In this document: piece by piece, positions 1 through 8,528 of the stretch
Numbering within the stretch: position 1 is the first letter of the stretch
How the letters are laid out: each line of letters starts with the position of its first letter
NCBI GenBank assembly: GCA_947462875.1
Contig: CANHQJ010000030.1
Location: forward strand, 1 to 43,410
DNA: 43,410 nucleotides
DNA from: Verrucomicrobiia bacterium
GTDB lineage: Bacteria; Verrucomicrobiota; Verrucomicrobiia; Verrucomicrobiales; Akkermansiaceae
Direction: 5' to 3'
The notes under the pieces: model-generated
What the model saw: the letters and a program-made list of their open reading frames with translations, nothing else
Databases searched by the model: none
Told to the model about the DNA's origin: nothing
Position numbers and translations under genes: made by a program

Positions 1-53
1 CTTGCGCGCATCTTCTTTGTGTATTCTTCGATGCTTTTTTCACTCATACTCAT
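1..53 (-). CDS. Transposase/integrase-like protein, N-terminal fragment cut by the window edge
   Basis: An ATG at 53 (alternative at 47, in frame) opens a leftward frame of 17 complete codons that leaves the window. The peptide begins MSMSEKSIEEYTKKMRA. Short starts of this kind, with an IEEY-x-KKMR-like pattern, are familiar from integrase-core transposases. The start sits 11 bases inside the inner terminal repeat at 64-88, where a transposase gene is expected. With only 17 residues visible, the family remains a guess supported mainly by the flanking terminal repeats. Confidence 0.4.
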   Translation of the reverse strand, partial: MSMSEKSIEEYTKKMRA

Positions 54-145
54 GGCTGGCGCCATGGTGTCTCTATTTATGAGGCAACGGCACTCTCCCA
101 GTCACTCATGGAAATATTTATGGTGTCCGCTTCAATGAGGCAACA
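1..145 (-). mobile_element. End of an insertion-sequence-like element (start-of-gene side)
   Basis: Two copies of the pattern ATGGTGTC-N7-ATGAGGCAAC lie in the same orientation at 64-88 and 120-144. The outer copy ends in CA at 144-145, so the element would finish with the TG...CA dinucleotides typical of transposase-recognised ends. Matching copies in the opposite orientation occur at 43266-43291 and 43315-43338. A partial leftward reading frame starts at 53, just inside the inner repeat. Paired subterminal repeats at each end are known from IS21-type elements and some other families. The family assignment here is inference, because only the edge of the element is present. Confidence 0.5.
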
Positions 146-224
146 CGGCTCCGAATGCCGTTTCCATTCCGCTTGCCATGCACCCTCGTGCCGCGCTATC
201 GTTCCAGTAACCCCATGACTGGCC

Positions 225-755
225 ATGACAGGACTCATCGAACTCAAGCTGAATGATCTGAATCAGCTCTTCAACTCCATGGATCCATCGCCGTTTCATG
301 AGCGGGATCTGGATCGCAATGCGGAGGAGTTCATCGTGAGCTGGGCGCGCGAGCATCACCGGCAGCATGAACTGAAGCTTGTCATCCATCTCGCAAATGC
401 GTCCCTGGCCGGGACCGATGCCCAGCAACGGGTCGCCGATTCGGTGGCGCACTATTTCGAGTATCAGGCGGAACTGACTTGGCGTGAATTCAAGCGGCTG
501 ATGCGCGAGGGGCGCACGGCCTTGCTGGTGGGCCTGTTGTTCCTCAGCGCCTGTCAGGTGATCGCCCATGTCGTGCTCCACACGCCGGGCCCGCCATGGC
601 AGGGGTTCGTGCGCGAAGGGCTCGCCATCGTGGGCTGGGTGGCGATGTGGCGACCGCTGGAAATCTATCTCTATCGCTGGTGGCCCATCCTGTCCTTGCG
701 CAATCTCTACCGCCGCTTGGCACGCATGGCGGTGGAGGTGCGGCTGCCTGTTTGA
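225..755 (+). CDS. Conserved hypothetical inner-membrane protein
   Basis: The product is 176 aa. The soluble N-terminal half (residues about 1-95) is acidic and His-rich and contains the stretch DPSPFHERDLDRNAEEFI. Two hydrophobic segments follow at about 98-118 and 130-150, with a basic C-terminal tail (RNLYRRLARM). I recall similar uncharacterised membrane proteins with a PFHxxDLDxxAEEFI start in proteobacteria, but I cannot assign a function. The gene stands 33 bp before the P-loop gene at 789 on the same strand, so the two may be co-transcribed. The start is the ATG at 225; no Shine-Dalgarno is visible. Confidence 0.75.
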   Translation: MTGLIELKLNDLNQLFNSMDPSPFHERDLDRNAEEFIVSWAREHHRQHELKLVIHLANASLAGTDAQQRVADSVAHYFEYQAELTWREFKRLMREGRTALLVGLLFLSACQVIAHVVLHTPGPPWQGFVREGLAIVGWVAMWRPLEIYLYRWWPILSLRNLYRRLARMAVEVRLPV

Positions 756-788
756 TGTTCCGATTTTTGTCACTCACCCATTGATCCC

Positions 789-1451
789 ATGAGCACTCCT
801 TCCGAAAAACGGTTTCCTGAAAATCCCGGACTGGTCCCCACCGGCGCCGATTCCCGCCATCGTTGCCGCATCGTTCTGACCGGTGGCCCGGGTGGTGGCA
901 AAACCACGGCGGTGGATTTGTTCCGTCGCGAGATTGGCGATGGGGTGGTGGTGGTGCCGGAGGCGGCGACGCTGATGTTCACCGGCGGGTTTCCGCGTTA
1001 TCCGGAGCTCGATGCCGTGCGCTCTTCCCAACGCGCGATCTATCATGTGCAGCGGAATCTGGAGGATATCCAGGCGACGCGTTATCCGGATCGGATCCTG
1101 CTGTGCGACCGCGGCACGATCGACGGTGCGGCCTACTGGCCGGAAAGCGATGGTGATTTTTTCGCGGCTCTCGGCACCTCGTTGGAGGAAGAGCTGGCAC
1201 GGTATGACGGCGTGATTTTTTTCGAAAGCGCGGCCGTGGGCGGACTTGGCATCGAAGGGGGCAATCCGGCGCGCCGCGAGACCCTGGAGGAAGCCGTGGC
1301 CCTCGATACGCGGTTGCGGACATTCTGGTCCCAGCACGAGCGATTCGTCCTGGTGCACCATCACCCGAGTTTTCTCCGAAAAATTTCCGTAGGCCTTGGC
1401 ATCCTGGATGAAATGGTGACGGATCTGCAAAAGTCATTTCCCCTCACGTGA
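789..1451 (+). CDS. AAA_28-type P-loop ATPase/kinase-like protein
   Basis: The product is 220 aa. A Walker A motif GGPGGGKTT is seen at residues 32-40, followed by a PEAATLMFTGG segment and a hydrophobic strand ending in LLCDRGTIDGAAYWP (Walker B-like Asp). This arrangement is that of the AAA_28 family, related to the NadR kinase and Ttd14 domains, whose members are mostly uncharacterised nucleotide-binding proteins. A cytoplasmic ATP- or GTP-binding role is likely; the substrate cannot be told. About 25 residues of low-complexity sequence precede the domain. It lies 33 bp downstream of the membrane-protein gene at 225-755. Confidence 0.8.
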   Translation: MSTPSEKRFPENPGLVPTGADSRHRCRIVLTGGPGGGKTTAVDLFRREIGDGVVVVPEAATLMFTGGFPRYPELDAVRSSQRAIYHVQRNLEDIQATRYPDRILLCDRGTIDGAAYWPESDGDFFAALGTSLEEELARYDGVIFFESAAVGGLGIEGGNPARRETLEEAVALDTRLRTFWSQHERFVLVHHHPSFLRKISVGLGILDEMVTDLQKSFPLT

Positions 1452-1524
1452 CACCCCATGACCGGTGAGACCGGGGGCCGAAGTTTGCTTTGCCGCTGGG
1501 TTCGTTTTATGCGATCACACGTGG

Positions 1525-2145
1525 CTATGCCCACCACCGCCGCCGTATCATCACGGCGGCGAGGAGGCAGCCGATGAGGTTGAACACGAGATCCCAGCCG
1601 GTGTTTTCATAACCGCCGACGTTGGTGTTGGGAATGGTGAGCACGGCGATGAATTCGATGACTTCATTCAGCGCGCCGAAGCCCATGCCTCCTGTGGCGG
1701 CGAGGGTCAGCAGGCCGATGGTGGGAAAGACCGGCTCGTCTGATCTGGCACGCAGGTGCTGGTGCAGCCCGTGCCAGCAGAGCCAGGTGGTGATCGCAAA
1801 GCCATACGCGTGCACCAGTTGATCGTATTTCAGCAAATCGGGAATCAGCCACAGGCTATACAGCACGCGCTGCCCGCCATCGATGGGCCAGCTTTCCGGG
1901 ACGCGCAAGAGGCCGCCGCACATGTGCGCCAGCCCCCAGAGCGAGAGGGCCCAGAGTTGCGCCGCGCGCAGTGGCATGCGGCGGTGGATCAGCAGCACGG
2001 CGCCGATGAGCACGATCATCGTCAGGATGTAGAAGAGAAATTCCTTATTGCCAAATCGCAGTGACGCCAGGATGGCCGCCAGCAAATAGGAGCCCGTGAA
2101 TGCGGCCAGTGGTCCGAGTCGGACGGGTGTGGGTTGACTTTCCAT
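1525..2145 (-). CDS. DUF2238 (YjdF-like) integral membrane protein
   Basis: The product is 206 aa with about six hydrophobic segments. Three family-like motifs stand out: KYDQLVHAYGFA near residue 105, GALNEVIEF near 155, and GGYENTGWDLVFNLIG near 175. These polar residues in membrane context (Asp, His, Glu, Asn) are characteristic of the DUF2238/YjdF family, whose function is unknown. The gene starts 22 bp after the stop of the secreted protease gene (2168-3475) on the same strand and could share its transcript. The C-terminus is basic (RRRWWA). Confidence 0.8.
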   Translation of the reverse strand: MESQPTPVRLGPLAAFTGSYLLAAILASLRFGNKEFLFYILTMIVLIGAVLLIHRRMPLRAAQLWALSLWGLAHMCGGLLRVPESWPIDGGQRVLYSLWLIPDLLKYDQLVHAYGFAITTWLCWHGLHQHLRARSDEPVFPTIGLLTLAATGGMGFGALNEVIEFIAVLTIPNTNVGGYENTGWDLVFNLIGCLLAAVMIRRRWWA

Positions 2146-2167
2146 GGCCTTGTTTGGTTCGGTTGAT

Positions 2168-3475
2168 TCACTCGGTCATCGTCACGCGCACCCGGCCGAA
2201 GCGGCGTGGGCTTTGTGCGCGCGTGACGGAATCGATGACCTTGACTCGCTCCCAGCGATCGTTGATCGACGTCACATCGACCGTGCCCACCGATTGCCAG
2301 TCAGTGAGATCCGGGGAAAACTCATGCACGTAGGTCAAGGCCGCGCCATTGCTGTTCTTGCGGCGGAGGAACTCGATGGTGAGGCGTTCTTCGTCATTGA
2401 TGGTTTCCTTGCGCACCAGCGGCAAGCCACGGAAGCCGGTCGCGGCATCGAGGGTTTTTTGCTCGTTGAAAATCGGATCCAGATGAAACGCATACTCTAA
2501 CAGATTCAAGATGCCGTCCTTGTCGAAGTCGGCGAGAGGTCCGCTCAGCGAGGTGTCGGCGATCTGCGCGGGGGTGAAATACAGTTTCTGCCACGCGGCG
2601 AAGTTTTCCGTGGCGACCACACCGGAGCCCGTGGCGGTGCTGGTGATCCATGCCAGCGAGGCGGAGATGCGCGAGGAATAAAAGCTGCTGGGCACATCGT
2701 CAACGTCTTCGGGAATCAGGGTCCACGAGTTGCCTGAGCCCACTTCCATCCCCCCGCAATCAAAAAGAGCCGCCAGGTAACCGCCTCCCTCCGAAGAGTC
2801 GCGTCGAAAGTAGCCATCCACCGAAAAATGAATTCCCGCCAGCCGCCAGAGTCCTCCCTCTAACACAAACAAACCTCCCCCGGAATCGCCCAGGCTGAGA
2901 TGGCACTCATGGGCGATGCCGTTCCGATTGAAATCACAATACAGCAATTGTCCGTAGGACGCGCCTCCATCCACTGTGCCCACCACCACATTGCGCCCCC
3001 ATCTCTGGACGCCATCACCCGGTCCCCACAGCCAACCTTTGAGCTCGGAATTGTGGGTCAATGCCGTGCCGCGCTGCGTTCCTTTGCCATACACCGCCGC
3101 CACCGCGCCGATGTCGTTCACCCCGCTCGATAGCGGCGCAAAGGTAGGAAAGGGTTTGGCGTGATCCACTTCCCAGATCCGCAAGTCGGTGTTCGGGCTG
3201 CTGTAGGAAGCGATGGTCGTGTAGGTGTCGCCATGAAAATGGAAAACATCTCCGACGTTGTGTTCGACGATGTGTTTCGCCGAAATGAAAAAGTGCGGCG
3301 CGATGGGCACGCCGAGATAGCCATCCAGTGTGCCCTCATACTGCCAACCGGAGTTATCACCGGGCGTGCTCGTATTGTGCGTGGTGCTCGCCGTTTCCCA
3401 AAACATCACCGCAGCACCGGGGTTGGCACCTAGGAGGAGCGAGCAGGCGATGGCGAGTGGGCGACTGAAGGACAT
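2168..3475 (-). CDS. Secreted trypsin-like serine protease with a verrucomicrobial C-terminal module
   Basis: The chosen start at 3475 gives 435 aa beginning with a signal peptide (MSFSRPLAIACSLLLGANPGAA). In-frame starts further upstream would overlap the promoter at 3489-3517 or the end of the transporter gene. The chymotrypsin-like triad is readable: SAKHIVEHN for His, NTDLRIWEV for Asp and GDSGGGLFV for Ser. A calcium-loop-like segment DFDKDGILNLLEYAFHLDP begins the C-terminal region. This is followed by an FLRRK / LTYVHEFSPDLTDW / RRFGRVRV module that recurs in the protein at 22813-24423. The product is probably exported and acts outside the cytoplasm; the substrate is unknown. Confidence 0.8.
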   Translation of the reverse strand: MSFSRPLAIACSLLLGANPGAAVMFWETASTTHNTSTPGDNSGWQYEGTLDGYLGVPIAPHFFISAKHIVEHNVGDVFHFHGDTYTTIASYSSPNTDLRIWEVDHAKPFPTFAPLSSGVNDIGAVAAVYGKGTQRGTALTHNSELKGWLWGPGDGVQRWGRNVVVGTVDGGASYGQLLYCDFNRNGIAHECHLSLGDSGGGLFVLEGGLWRLAGIHFSVDGYFRRDSSEGGGYLAALFDCGGMEVGSGNSWTLIPEDVDDVPSSFYSSRISASLAWITSTATGSGVVATENFAAWQKLYFTPAQIADTSLSGPLADFDKDGILNLLEYAFHLDPIFNEQKTLDAATGFRGLPLVRKETINDEERLTIEFLRRKNSNGAALTYVHEFSPDLTDWQSVGTVDVTSINDRWERVKVIDSVTRAQSPRRFGRVRVTMTE

Positions 3476-3488
3476 CTGCGATATGGAT

Positions 3489-3517
3489 AACATACATCGC
3501 TGAAACCCATCGTGCAA
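3489..3517 (-). promoter_or_regulatory. Putative promoter of the secreted protease gene
   Basis: On the minus strand TTGCAC (3512-3517) and TATGTT (3489-3494) are separated by exactly 17 bp. The expected transcription start lies a few bases before the ATG at 3475, giving a leader of roughly 5-7 nt. The element lies in the 61 bp gap behind the transporter gene and supports 3475 as the start codon. Confidence 0.4.
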
Positions 3518-3536
3518 ACAGATTGCGCTGGTTCTG

Positions 3537-4868
3537 TCAGGACTCATCCGATTGCGACGAGCGATCCCAGAAAGCGACAAAAAACAGCACCGCGATGCCG
3601 CCGGCCAGCATGGCGGGATACATCCAGTAGGTTTTCCAGAGCTGCCCGGCGGCCGTCAGCACCGTGGCATCCACTTTGGGAATCTCCGCCGCGAACATGC
3701 GGCCCAGTTGCTGGCCGTAGCTGAGTTTTTCCGCAGGATTCGCCGCGCTGATCGCCGTACCGAGGGCATCGGAGGCGTCCTTCACCGGCACAAACTTCGC
3801 CGCCGCCAGTTTGTAGCCGAGATACATGCCCACGCCTTGCGTGAAAAACACCAGCATGCCCTGCGTCTGCCCGCGGATCGCTTCGGGGGCGGTGCGGTCG
3901 GCATACATGAAGCCGGTGACGAAAAAGAAATCATAGCAGATCCCGTGCAGCGCGATCGCCGCGAACAGCATGCCCACCGACTGCTGGCTGGCGCCGTAGG
4001 CGAAAAGCGTGTAGCGCAGCACCCAGCACAGCATCGCCACGATGATCATCCACTTCACGCCCAGCTTGCGGAAGAAAAACGGCACCATCAGCATGAAGAT
4101 GATCTCGGACATCTGCCCGATCGCCATGGCCGAGGCCGGTTGCTGGAAGCCCATGTTCGACAGGAATCCGGAAGTGCTAGAGAAATAGTAGGCGAGCGGA
4201 ATGCAGATCAGGAGCGAGCAGAGCATGAACACGAAAAACGCCGGGCGTGCGAGCAACTGGAAGGCATCCACCATGAACAGCGCGCGCAGGTTCACCGCCT
4301 TGCCGCGCGAGGGCGGCGGGGTGTGCGGCAGGAAAAAGCAGAAGAGCCCAAGCGCCAGTGCGGCGATGCCCGCCATGCGGAACAGGTTCAGGCTGTCCGA
4401 CCATCCGAGGAAGCCGGCCACAAGACCGGCGGCGATCCAGCCGATCGTGCCCCACACGCGGGTTTTCGGAAACACATCGCGTGGCAGGTGCGAGAACGCG
4501 ATGGTATTGCCCAGTCCCAGCGTGGGCATGTAGCAGAGCATGTGACCCGTGAACAAGGCCACGACCAGTTGCCCGTTTCCGGCGGTAATGGCGGATGGCA
4601 CCAGTTGCATCAGCACGCCGCCGATGAGAAACATCACGCCCATGAGCCGCTCCGACGAAAAAAAGCGGTCGGCGATCAGGCCCAGGAACAGGGGTGCGAT
4701 GATCGCCGCGATCGGGGCCGTGCCGTAGGAATCGCCGATGATCGAGGCGAGGTTGTATTTCCCCAGCACCATGAACAAGGTCGTGAACCAGGCGCCCCAG
4801 GTGAAAAATTGCAGGAACATCATCAGCGAGATACGCAGATAGCGGGAGCGAACATCAGTGGAAGTCAT
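3537..4868 (-). CDS. MFS transporter, nucleoside:H+ symporter-like
   Basis: The ATG at 4868 gives 443 aa with about twelve hydrophobic segments. The N-terminal region (LRISLMMFLQFFTWGAWFTTL) and the following GTAPIAAIIAPLFLGLIADR resemble the nucleoside:H+ symporter branch of the major facilitator superfamily (NupG/XapB-like). So do TRVWGTIGWIAAG near residue 140 and the long central loop. It would import nucleosides or a related solute across the inner membrane. It is divergent from queA and shares a 101 bp intergenic region with it. The substrate is inferred only from family resemblance. Confidence 0.75.
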   Translation of the reverse strand: MTSTDVRSRYLRISLMMFLQFFTWGAWFTTLFMVLGKYNLASIIGDSYGTAPIAAIIAPLFLGLIADRFFSSERLMGVMFLIGGVLMQLVPSAITAGNGQLVVALFTGHMLCYMPTLGLGNTIAFSHLPRDVFPKTRVWGTIGWIAAGLVAGFLGWSDSLNLFRMAGIAALALGLFCFFLPHTPPPSRGKAVNLRALFMVDAFQLLARPAFFVFMLCSLLICIPLAYYFSSTSGFLSNMGFQQPASAMAIGQMSEIIFMLMVPFFFRKLGVKWMIIVAMLCWVLRYTLFAYGASQQSVGMLFAAIALHGICYDFFFVTGFMYADRTAPEAIRGQTQGMLVFFTQGVGMYLGYKLAAAKFVPVKDASDALGTAISAANPAEKLSYGQQLGRMFAAEIPKVDATVLTAAGQLWKTYWMYPAMLAGGIAVLFFVAFWDRSSQSDES

Positions 4869-4875
4869 GCGAGGA

Positions 4876-4904
4876 TTCCTAAAACAATGCGCAGGGCGCT
4901 GCAA
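4876..4904 (-). promoter_or_regulatory. Putative promoter of the MFS transporter gene
   Basis: TTGCAG (4899-4904) and TAGGAA (4876-4881) on the minus strand are 17 bp apart. Only 7 bp separate the -10 from the ATG at 4868, so transcription would begin at or next to the start codon. Confidence 0.45.
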
Positions 4905-4969
4905 TCACGGAATTGACAAAGTGTGAGAATTCCATTGCCAAATGCGGGCACATTTATTGTCATCCCCGC

Positions 4970-5965
4970 ATGTCTCTCCGCACCGCTGACTTCGATTATC
5001 ATCTGCCCGAGGAACGCATCGCCTCGCGTCCGCTGGCGGATCGCGCCGCCTCGCGTATGATGGTGATCCACCGCGATACCGGCCTGATCGAGCACCGCAT
5101 GTTCCGCGATTTCCCCGAGTATGGAAAACCGAACGACCTCATCGTGCTCAACGACACCAAGGTCATCCCCGCGCGTTTGTTTTCCCAGGATGGCAAAAGC
5201 GAGATCCTCTGCCTGGATCGCAGCAGCCCGACCTTGTGGCGCTGTCTGGTGAAGCCCGGAAAAAAAATGCGCGTGGGCGCGACCATCCAGGTGGCGGACG
5301 CGATCGGCTCGGTGGTCGAGGTGTACGACAACGGCGATCGACTGATCGAGTGGGATCGGGAAATCGACATCTACGAACACGGCCACCTCGCGCTGCCGCA
5401 TTACATGAATCGCGAGGATGAAGCGGAAGACCGCGACCGCTACCAAACCGTCTATGCGAAGAACGAGGGAGCCATCGCCGCGCCCACCGCCGGACTGCAC
5501 TTCACGCCGGAAATGTTAGAGCGCTTGCCGCATGTGTTTCTCACCCTGCATGTGGGCGTGGGCACTTTTCGTCCGGTCAAAGCCGAGCGACCCGAGGAGC
5601 ACGAGATGCACTCGGAAAACTACCGCGTTTCGGCGGAAACGGCCCAGGCCATCAATGCCGCCGGGCGCACCATCGCGATCGGCACCACGGTAACGCGCGT
5701 GCTGGAGCATCTCGCCAAATCCGCCGGACCGGGTGAGCGCATTCCGGCAGGGGAGCACAGCGGCAGCACGGACATTTTCCTCTATCCGCCGTATCAGTTC
5801 CGCGCGGTCGATGCCCTGCTGACGAACTTCCACCTGCCGCAAAGCACCTTGCTGATGCTCGTCAGCGCCATGGCCTCGCGGGAATTGATCCTGGAAGCCT
5901 ATCGCCAGGCGGTGGAGCAAGAGTATCGCTTTTACAGTTACGGCGATTGTATGTTGATTCTGTGA
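4970..5965 (+). CDS. queA: S-adenosylmethionine:tRNA ribosyltransferase-isomerase
   Basis: The product is 331 aa from the ATG at 4970 and begins MSLRTADFDYHLPEERIA, the classic QueA opening. LIVLNDTKVIPARL, AAPTAGLHFTPEML and LHVGVGTFRPV are family signatures, and NFHLPQSTLLMLVSA lies near the C-terminus. QueA transfers the ribosyl moiety of SAM to preQ1 in the tRNA wobble position, giving epoxyqueuosine. A longer reading from a TTG at 4913 would add residues with no family resemblance and is rejected. A 12-bp-stem hairpin follows the stop by 2 bp. The enzyme is cytoplasmic. Confidence 0.95.
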   Translation: MSLRTADFDYHLPEERIASRPLADRAASRMMVIHRDTGLIEHRMFRDFPEYGKPNDLIVLNDTKVIPARLFSQDGKSEILCLDRSSPTLWRCLVKPGKKMRVGATIQVADAIGSVVEVYDNGDRLIEWDREIDIYEHGHLALPHYMNREDEAEDRDRYQTVYAKNEGAIAAPTAGLHFTPEMLERLPHVFLTLHVGVGTFRPVKAERPEEHEMHSENYRVSAETAQAINAAGRTIAIGTTVTRVLEHLAKSAGPGERIPAGEHSGSTDIFLYPPYQFRAVDALLTNFHLPQSTLLMLVSAMASRELILEAYRQAVEQEYRFYSYGDCMLIL

Positions 5966-5967
5966 GC

Positions 5968-6002
5968 CAGGCAGGGATCTTTCTCCGTGTGATCCCTGCC
6001 TG
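5968..6002 (+). terminator. Strong hairpin behind queA
   Basis: CAGGCAGGGATC (5968-5979) pairs perfectly with GATCCCTGCCTG (5991-6002), with an 11-nt loop. It begins 2 bp after the queA stop and has no T-tract, so it may be a Rho-independent-like end or an mRNA-stabilising hairpin. Its outer GGCAGGGA...TCCCTGCC matches the ends of the ~170 bp elements at 31827-31995 and 42194-42363, so it may be a minimal relative of that repeat. Confidence 0.5.
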
Positions 6003-6017
6003 TTGCGAAGGCTGGAA

Positions 6018-6046
6018 TTGACAAATATGTTTCGGCGGACAGGATA
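6018..6046 (+). promoter_or_regulatory. Putative promoter of the DUF2851-dprA operon
   Basis: A perfect TTGACA (6018-6023) is followed after 17 bp by AGGATA (6041-6046). The GTG start at 6052 is 5 bp further on, so the mRNA would be leaderless. The -10 is a weak match. Confidence 0.35.
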
Positions 6047-6051
6047 GGATC

Positions 6052-7425
6052 GTGCGTTACGAAGCGTTGGTAGAGCAGGTCTGGGGGCGTTCATCCGTGG
6101 TGGCGGAGAGCAGTCCGCTGGCTTTGCCCGCCGAGCTGGAATTGCAGGCGCTGTGGTTTTCCGGAGCCTTCGGTCGGGATTTTGTCAGCACGACGGGCGA
6201 AGTGGTGCGGGTGATGCAATTCGGCGAATGGAATCGCGGGGCGGGTCCGGATTTCCAGCATGTGGTGGTTGGGATCCATGGCAAAGAATTCCACGGCGCG
6301 TTGGAGCTCGATCCCCACGCCAGCGATTGGGAAAATCACCAGCACGCGACCAATCCGGCCTACCGCGATGTGGTCTTGCACGTGAGTTTTCGCGGGGAAG
6401 GGCGCGATCATTTCATCCGCAATGACGAGCACAAGCTCATCCCGCAAGTGGTGATCGATGACGAAGCGCTCGCGCTCGCCCTGCAACGGCCGCGTCGTGA
6501 GACGGCCATCGCGCGGGCGGGGCGCTGTGTGGCTCCGCTCAAAAGCATGGATGCCGCGCACATCGCCCATCTGTTGCAGGAGGCTGCTCTTTTCCGCGCA
6601 CAAAACAAGGCCCGCCGTTTCCTGCAAACAGCGGAAGTCCACGGTCGCGATGCCGCTCTCTTTCAGTCCGCCGCGCAGACGCTGGGCTATCGCGGCAATG
6701 CTGTCGCCATGCAGGTCCTGGCGCAACGGGCGAGCCTGACAAAGCTCCGCGAAATCCCTCACGGAACCGAGGCCATCCTTTTCGGCTGTGCCGGATTTCT
6801 GCATCCGGAGATTCATGAACAAGCGCGGGGAGCGACGCGCGAGTATCTCAGCGACTTGTGGCAAACCTGGTGGAAACATCGCGCGCAGTTCGAGTCATCG
6901 CGGGAGATTCCGTGGAAAATGCACGGCCATCGGCCGGCGAACCATCCGCACCGTCGTGTGGCCGCGCTGGCGGTGTTGGCGCGGCATTGGCCGGCCCTTC
7001 GCTCGCTGGCCCTGGCACGTCCGTTTCACCCGAAAAAATTGTTAGACGCCCTCGCGGCGCTGACGCATCCGTTCTGGAACCACCATCACACGCTCGCCTC
7101 GCAACCATCGGAGCAAACGATCGCGCTGTTTGGAAAAACGCAGGCACTGGAGTGGATCGCGAATCATCTCGCGCCACTGGCCTTGCATGACGACACGCAT
7201 TTCGACTACGAGGCCTACGCCGCCATCCGCGCGCTGAGTTGCAACGAATCCGTGCGCCGTGCGGGGATCCGTTTGTTCGGCAACGAAGCGCTGGCGAAGC
7301 CGTGGCAGAAATCGCTCGCCCACCAACAGGCGCTGCTGCAGGTCTATCGGGATTTTTGTCTGGAAGATACCAGCGATTGCGCGCACTGTCCTTTTCCGGA
7401 ACAACTCTCCCAATGGCATCCATGA
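6052..7425 (+). CDS. DUF2851 family protein
   Basis: The product is 457 aa with a GTG start at 6052. The N-terminal part carries ELELQALWFSGAF, GEWNRGAGPDFQHVVV, GALELDPHASDW and NPAYRDVVLHVSF. This is the recognisable pattern of DUF2851, a family with conserved Asp/Glu residues in a nuclease-like arrangement and no known function. A Cys-containing C-terminus (YRDFCLEDTSDCAHCPF) is also typical. The stop overlaps the ATG of dprA in an ATGA junction, so the two genes are translationally coupled. A nucleic-acid-related role is suggested only by that linkage. Confidence 0.8.
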   Translation: MRYEALVEQVWGRSSVVAESSPLALPAELELQALWFSGAFGRDFVSTTGEVVRVMQFGEWNRGAGPDFQHVVVGIHGKEFHGALELDPHASDWENHQHATNPAYRDVVLHVSFRGEGRDHFIRNDEHKLIPQVVIDDEALALALQRPRRETAIARAGRCVAPLKSMDAAHIAHLLQEAALFRAQNKARRFLQTAEVHGRDAALFQSAAQTLGYRGNAVAMQVLAQRASLTKLREIPHGTEAILFGCAGFLHPEIHEQARGATREYLSDLWQTWWKHRAQFESSREIPWKMHGHRPANHPHRRVAALAVLARHWPALRSLALARPFHPKKLLDALAALTHPFWNHHHTLASQPSEQTIALFGKTQALEWIANHLAPLALHDDTHFDYEAYAAIRALSCNESVRRAGIRLFGNEALAKPWQKSLAHQQALLQVYRDFCLEDTSDCAHCPFPEQLSQWHP

Positions 7426-8525
7426 CCGACACCGAAGCTCTCGTCGCCCTCAACCTGTTGCCACGCATCGGCCCGGTGCGCGTGCAGAAATTGCTCGATC
7501 ATTTCTCCTCGCCTTCCGCCGTCCTGGGCGCGCCCATCGATGCGCTGCGCCGCATCAACAACATCGGCGAGGAAACCGCGGCCATCCTCCATCGCTGGCA
7601 GGATCATTGCGATGTCAGCAAGGAACTCGCGGAAGTGAAATCGCGCGGACTCACGCTGCTGTCGAAGTTCGATGAAGGCTACCCCGCGCCGCTGCGCGAG
7701 GTATACGATGCGCCGAATGTCCTCTATGTCTGGGGTCGGTTGGAGGAGCGCGACAAGCATTCCATCGCCGTCGTCGGCTCACGGCGCAGCACGATGTATG
7801 GCACGCAGGCGACGAAAAAATTCTCCTATCAACTCGCCCATGCCGGCTACACGATCATCTCGGGCCTCGCACGCGGCATCGATACCACGGCGCATGAGGC
7901 GGCCGTCGCGGCGGGTGGTCGCACCATCGCGGTGATCGGCTCGGGATTGGCCAAGATCTATCCGCCGGAAAACATGGCGCTCGCCGAAAAAATCGCCAAC
8001 GGCCACGGCGCGATCGTCTCCGAGTTTCCTCTCAACACCGAGCCGGACAAACAAACCTTCCCGCAGCGCAATCGCATCGTCGCGGCCTGGTGCCGCGCGC
8101 TGTTGGTTACCGAGTGCCCCGCGTGGTCCGGCGCGATGATCACCGCGAATCTCGCCAGCGAATACGGCAAGTCCGTGTATGCCATCCCCGGACCCATCGA
8201 CAAGCCGACCTCCGCCGGCTGCCACCAGCTCATCCGCGATGGCGCCACGCTGGCGGCCGATCCCGCGCACATCATCGATGACCTCGGCGTCTTTTCCTTC
8301 GGCAAAAGTATGATGAACCTAGTAGAAGAAACGCAGCAGGAAATGCCACTGCTCGAAGGCGATGAAGCCACCGTCTACAATGTCCTCGGTAGCGAGGAAA
8401 TGAGCGTGGACCGCATCATCGGCCAGACGGGTTTGGCGCCCGCGACCGTCACCGCCACGTTGCTGAAACTCGAAATGCGTCGGCTGGTCAAGGCATTGCC
8501 GGGCTTCCGATTTTGCAAGCGGTGA
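7422..8525 (+). CDS. dprA: DNA-processing protein DprA
   Basis: The product is 367 aa from the ATG at 7422, which overlaps the DUF2851 stop; a start at 7413 is also possible. The N-terminal SAM/HhH-like region (LLPRIGPVRVQKLLDHF) precedes the Rossmann-like DprA domain. That domain has AVVGSRRSTMYG, ISGLARGIDTTAHEAA, IAVIGSGLAKIYPPEN, SEFPLNTEPDKQTFPQRNRI and the GPIDKPTSAGCHQLI strand. A winged-helix domain closes the protein (SVDRIIGQTGLAPATVTATL). DprA loads RecA on incoming single-stranded DNA during natural transformation. The downstream neighbour nagA is convergent, with only 3 bp between. Confidence 0.95.
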   Translation: MTDTEALVALNLLPRIGPVRVQKLLDHFSSPSAVLGAPIDALRRINNIGEETAAILHRWQDHCDVSKELAEVKSRGLTLLSKFDEGYPAPLREVYDAPNVLYVWGRLEERDKHSIAVVGSRRSTMYGTQATKKFSYQLAHAGYTIISGLARGIDTTAHEAAVAAGGRTIAVIGSGLAKIYPPENMALAEKIANGHGAIVSEFPLNTEPDKQTFPQRNRIVAAWCRALLVTECPAWSGAMITANLASEYGKSVYAIPGPIDKPTSAGCHQLIRDGATLAADPAHIIDDLGVFSFGKSMMNLVEETQQEMPLLEGDEATVYNVLGSEEMSVDRIIGQTGLAPATVTATLLKLEMRRLVKALPGFRFCKR

Positions 8526-8528
8526 GAA

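Noticed and set aside
3552-4916. Long open frame (454 codons) opposite the MFS gene
   Set aside because: His/Arg/Gln-rich antisense shadow of a GC-rich gene; the opposite strand encodes a coherent 12-helix transporter.
4913-4918. Perfect TTGACA upstream of queA as a -35 box
   Set aside because: No acceptable -10 occurs 16-18 bp downstream. The 12-mer GGAATTGACAAA also occurs at 6014-6025, so it stays a curiosity without a promoter call.
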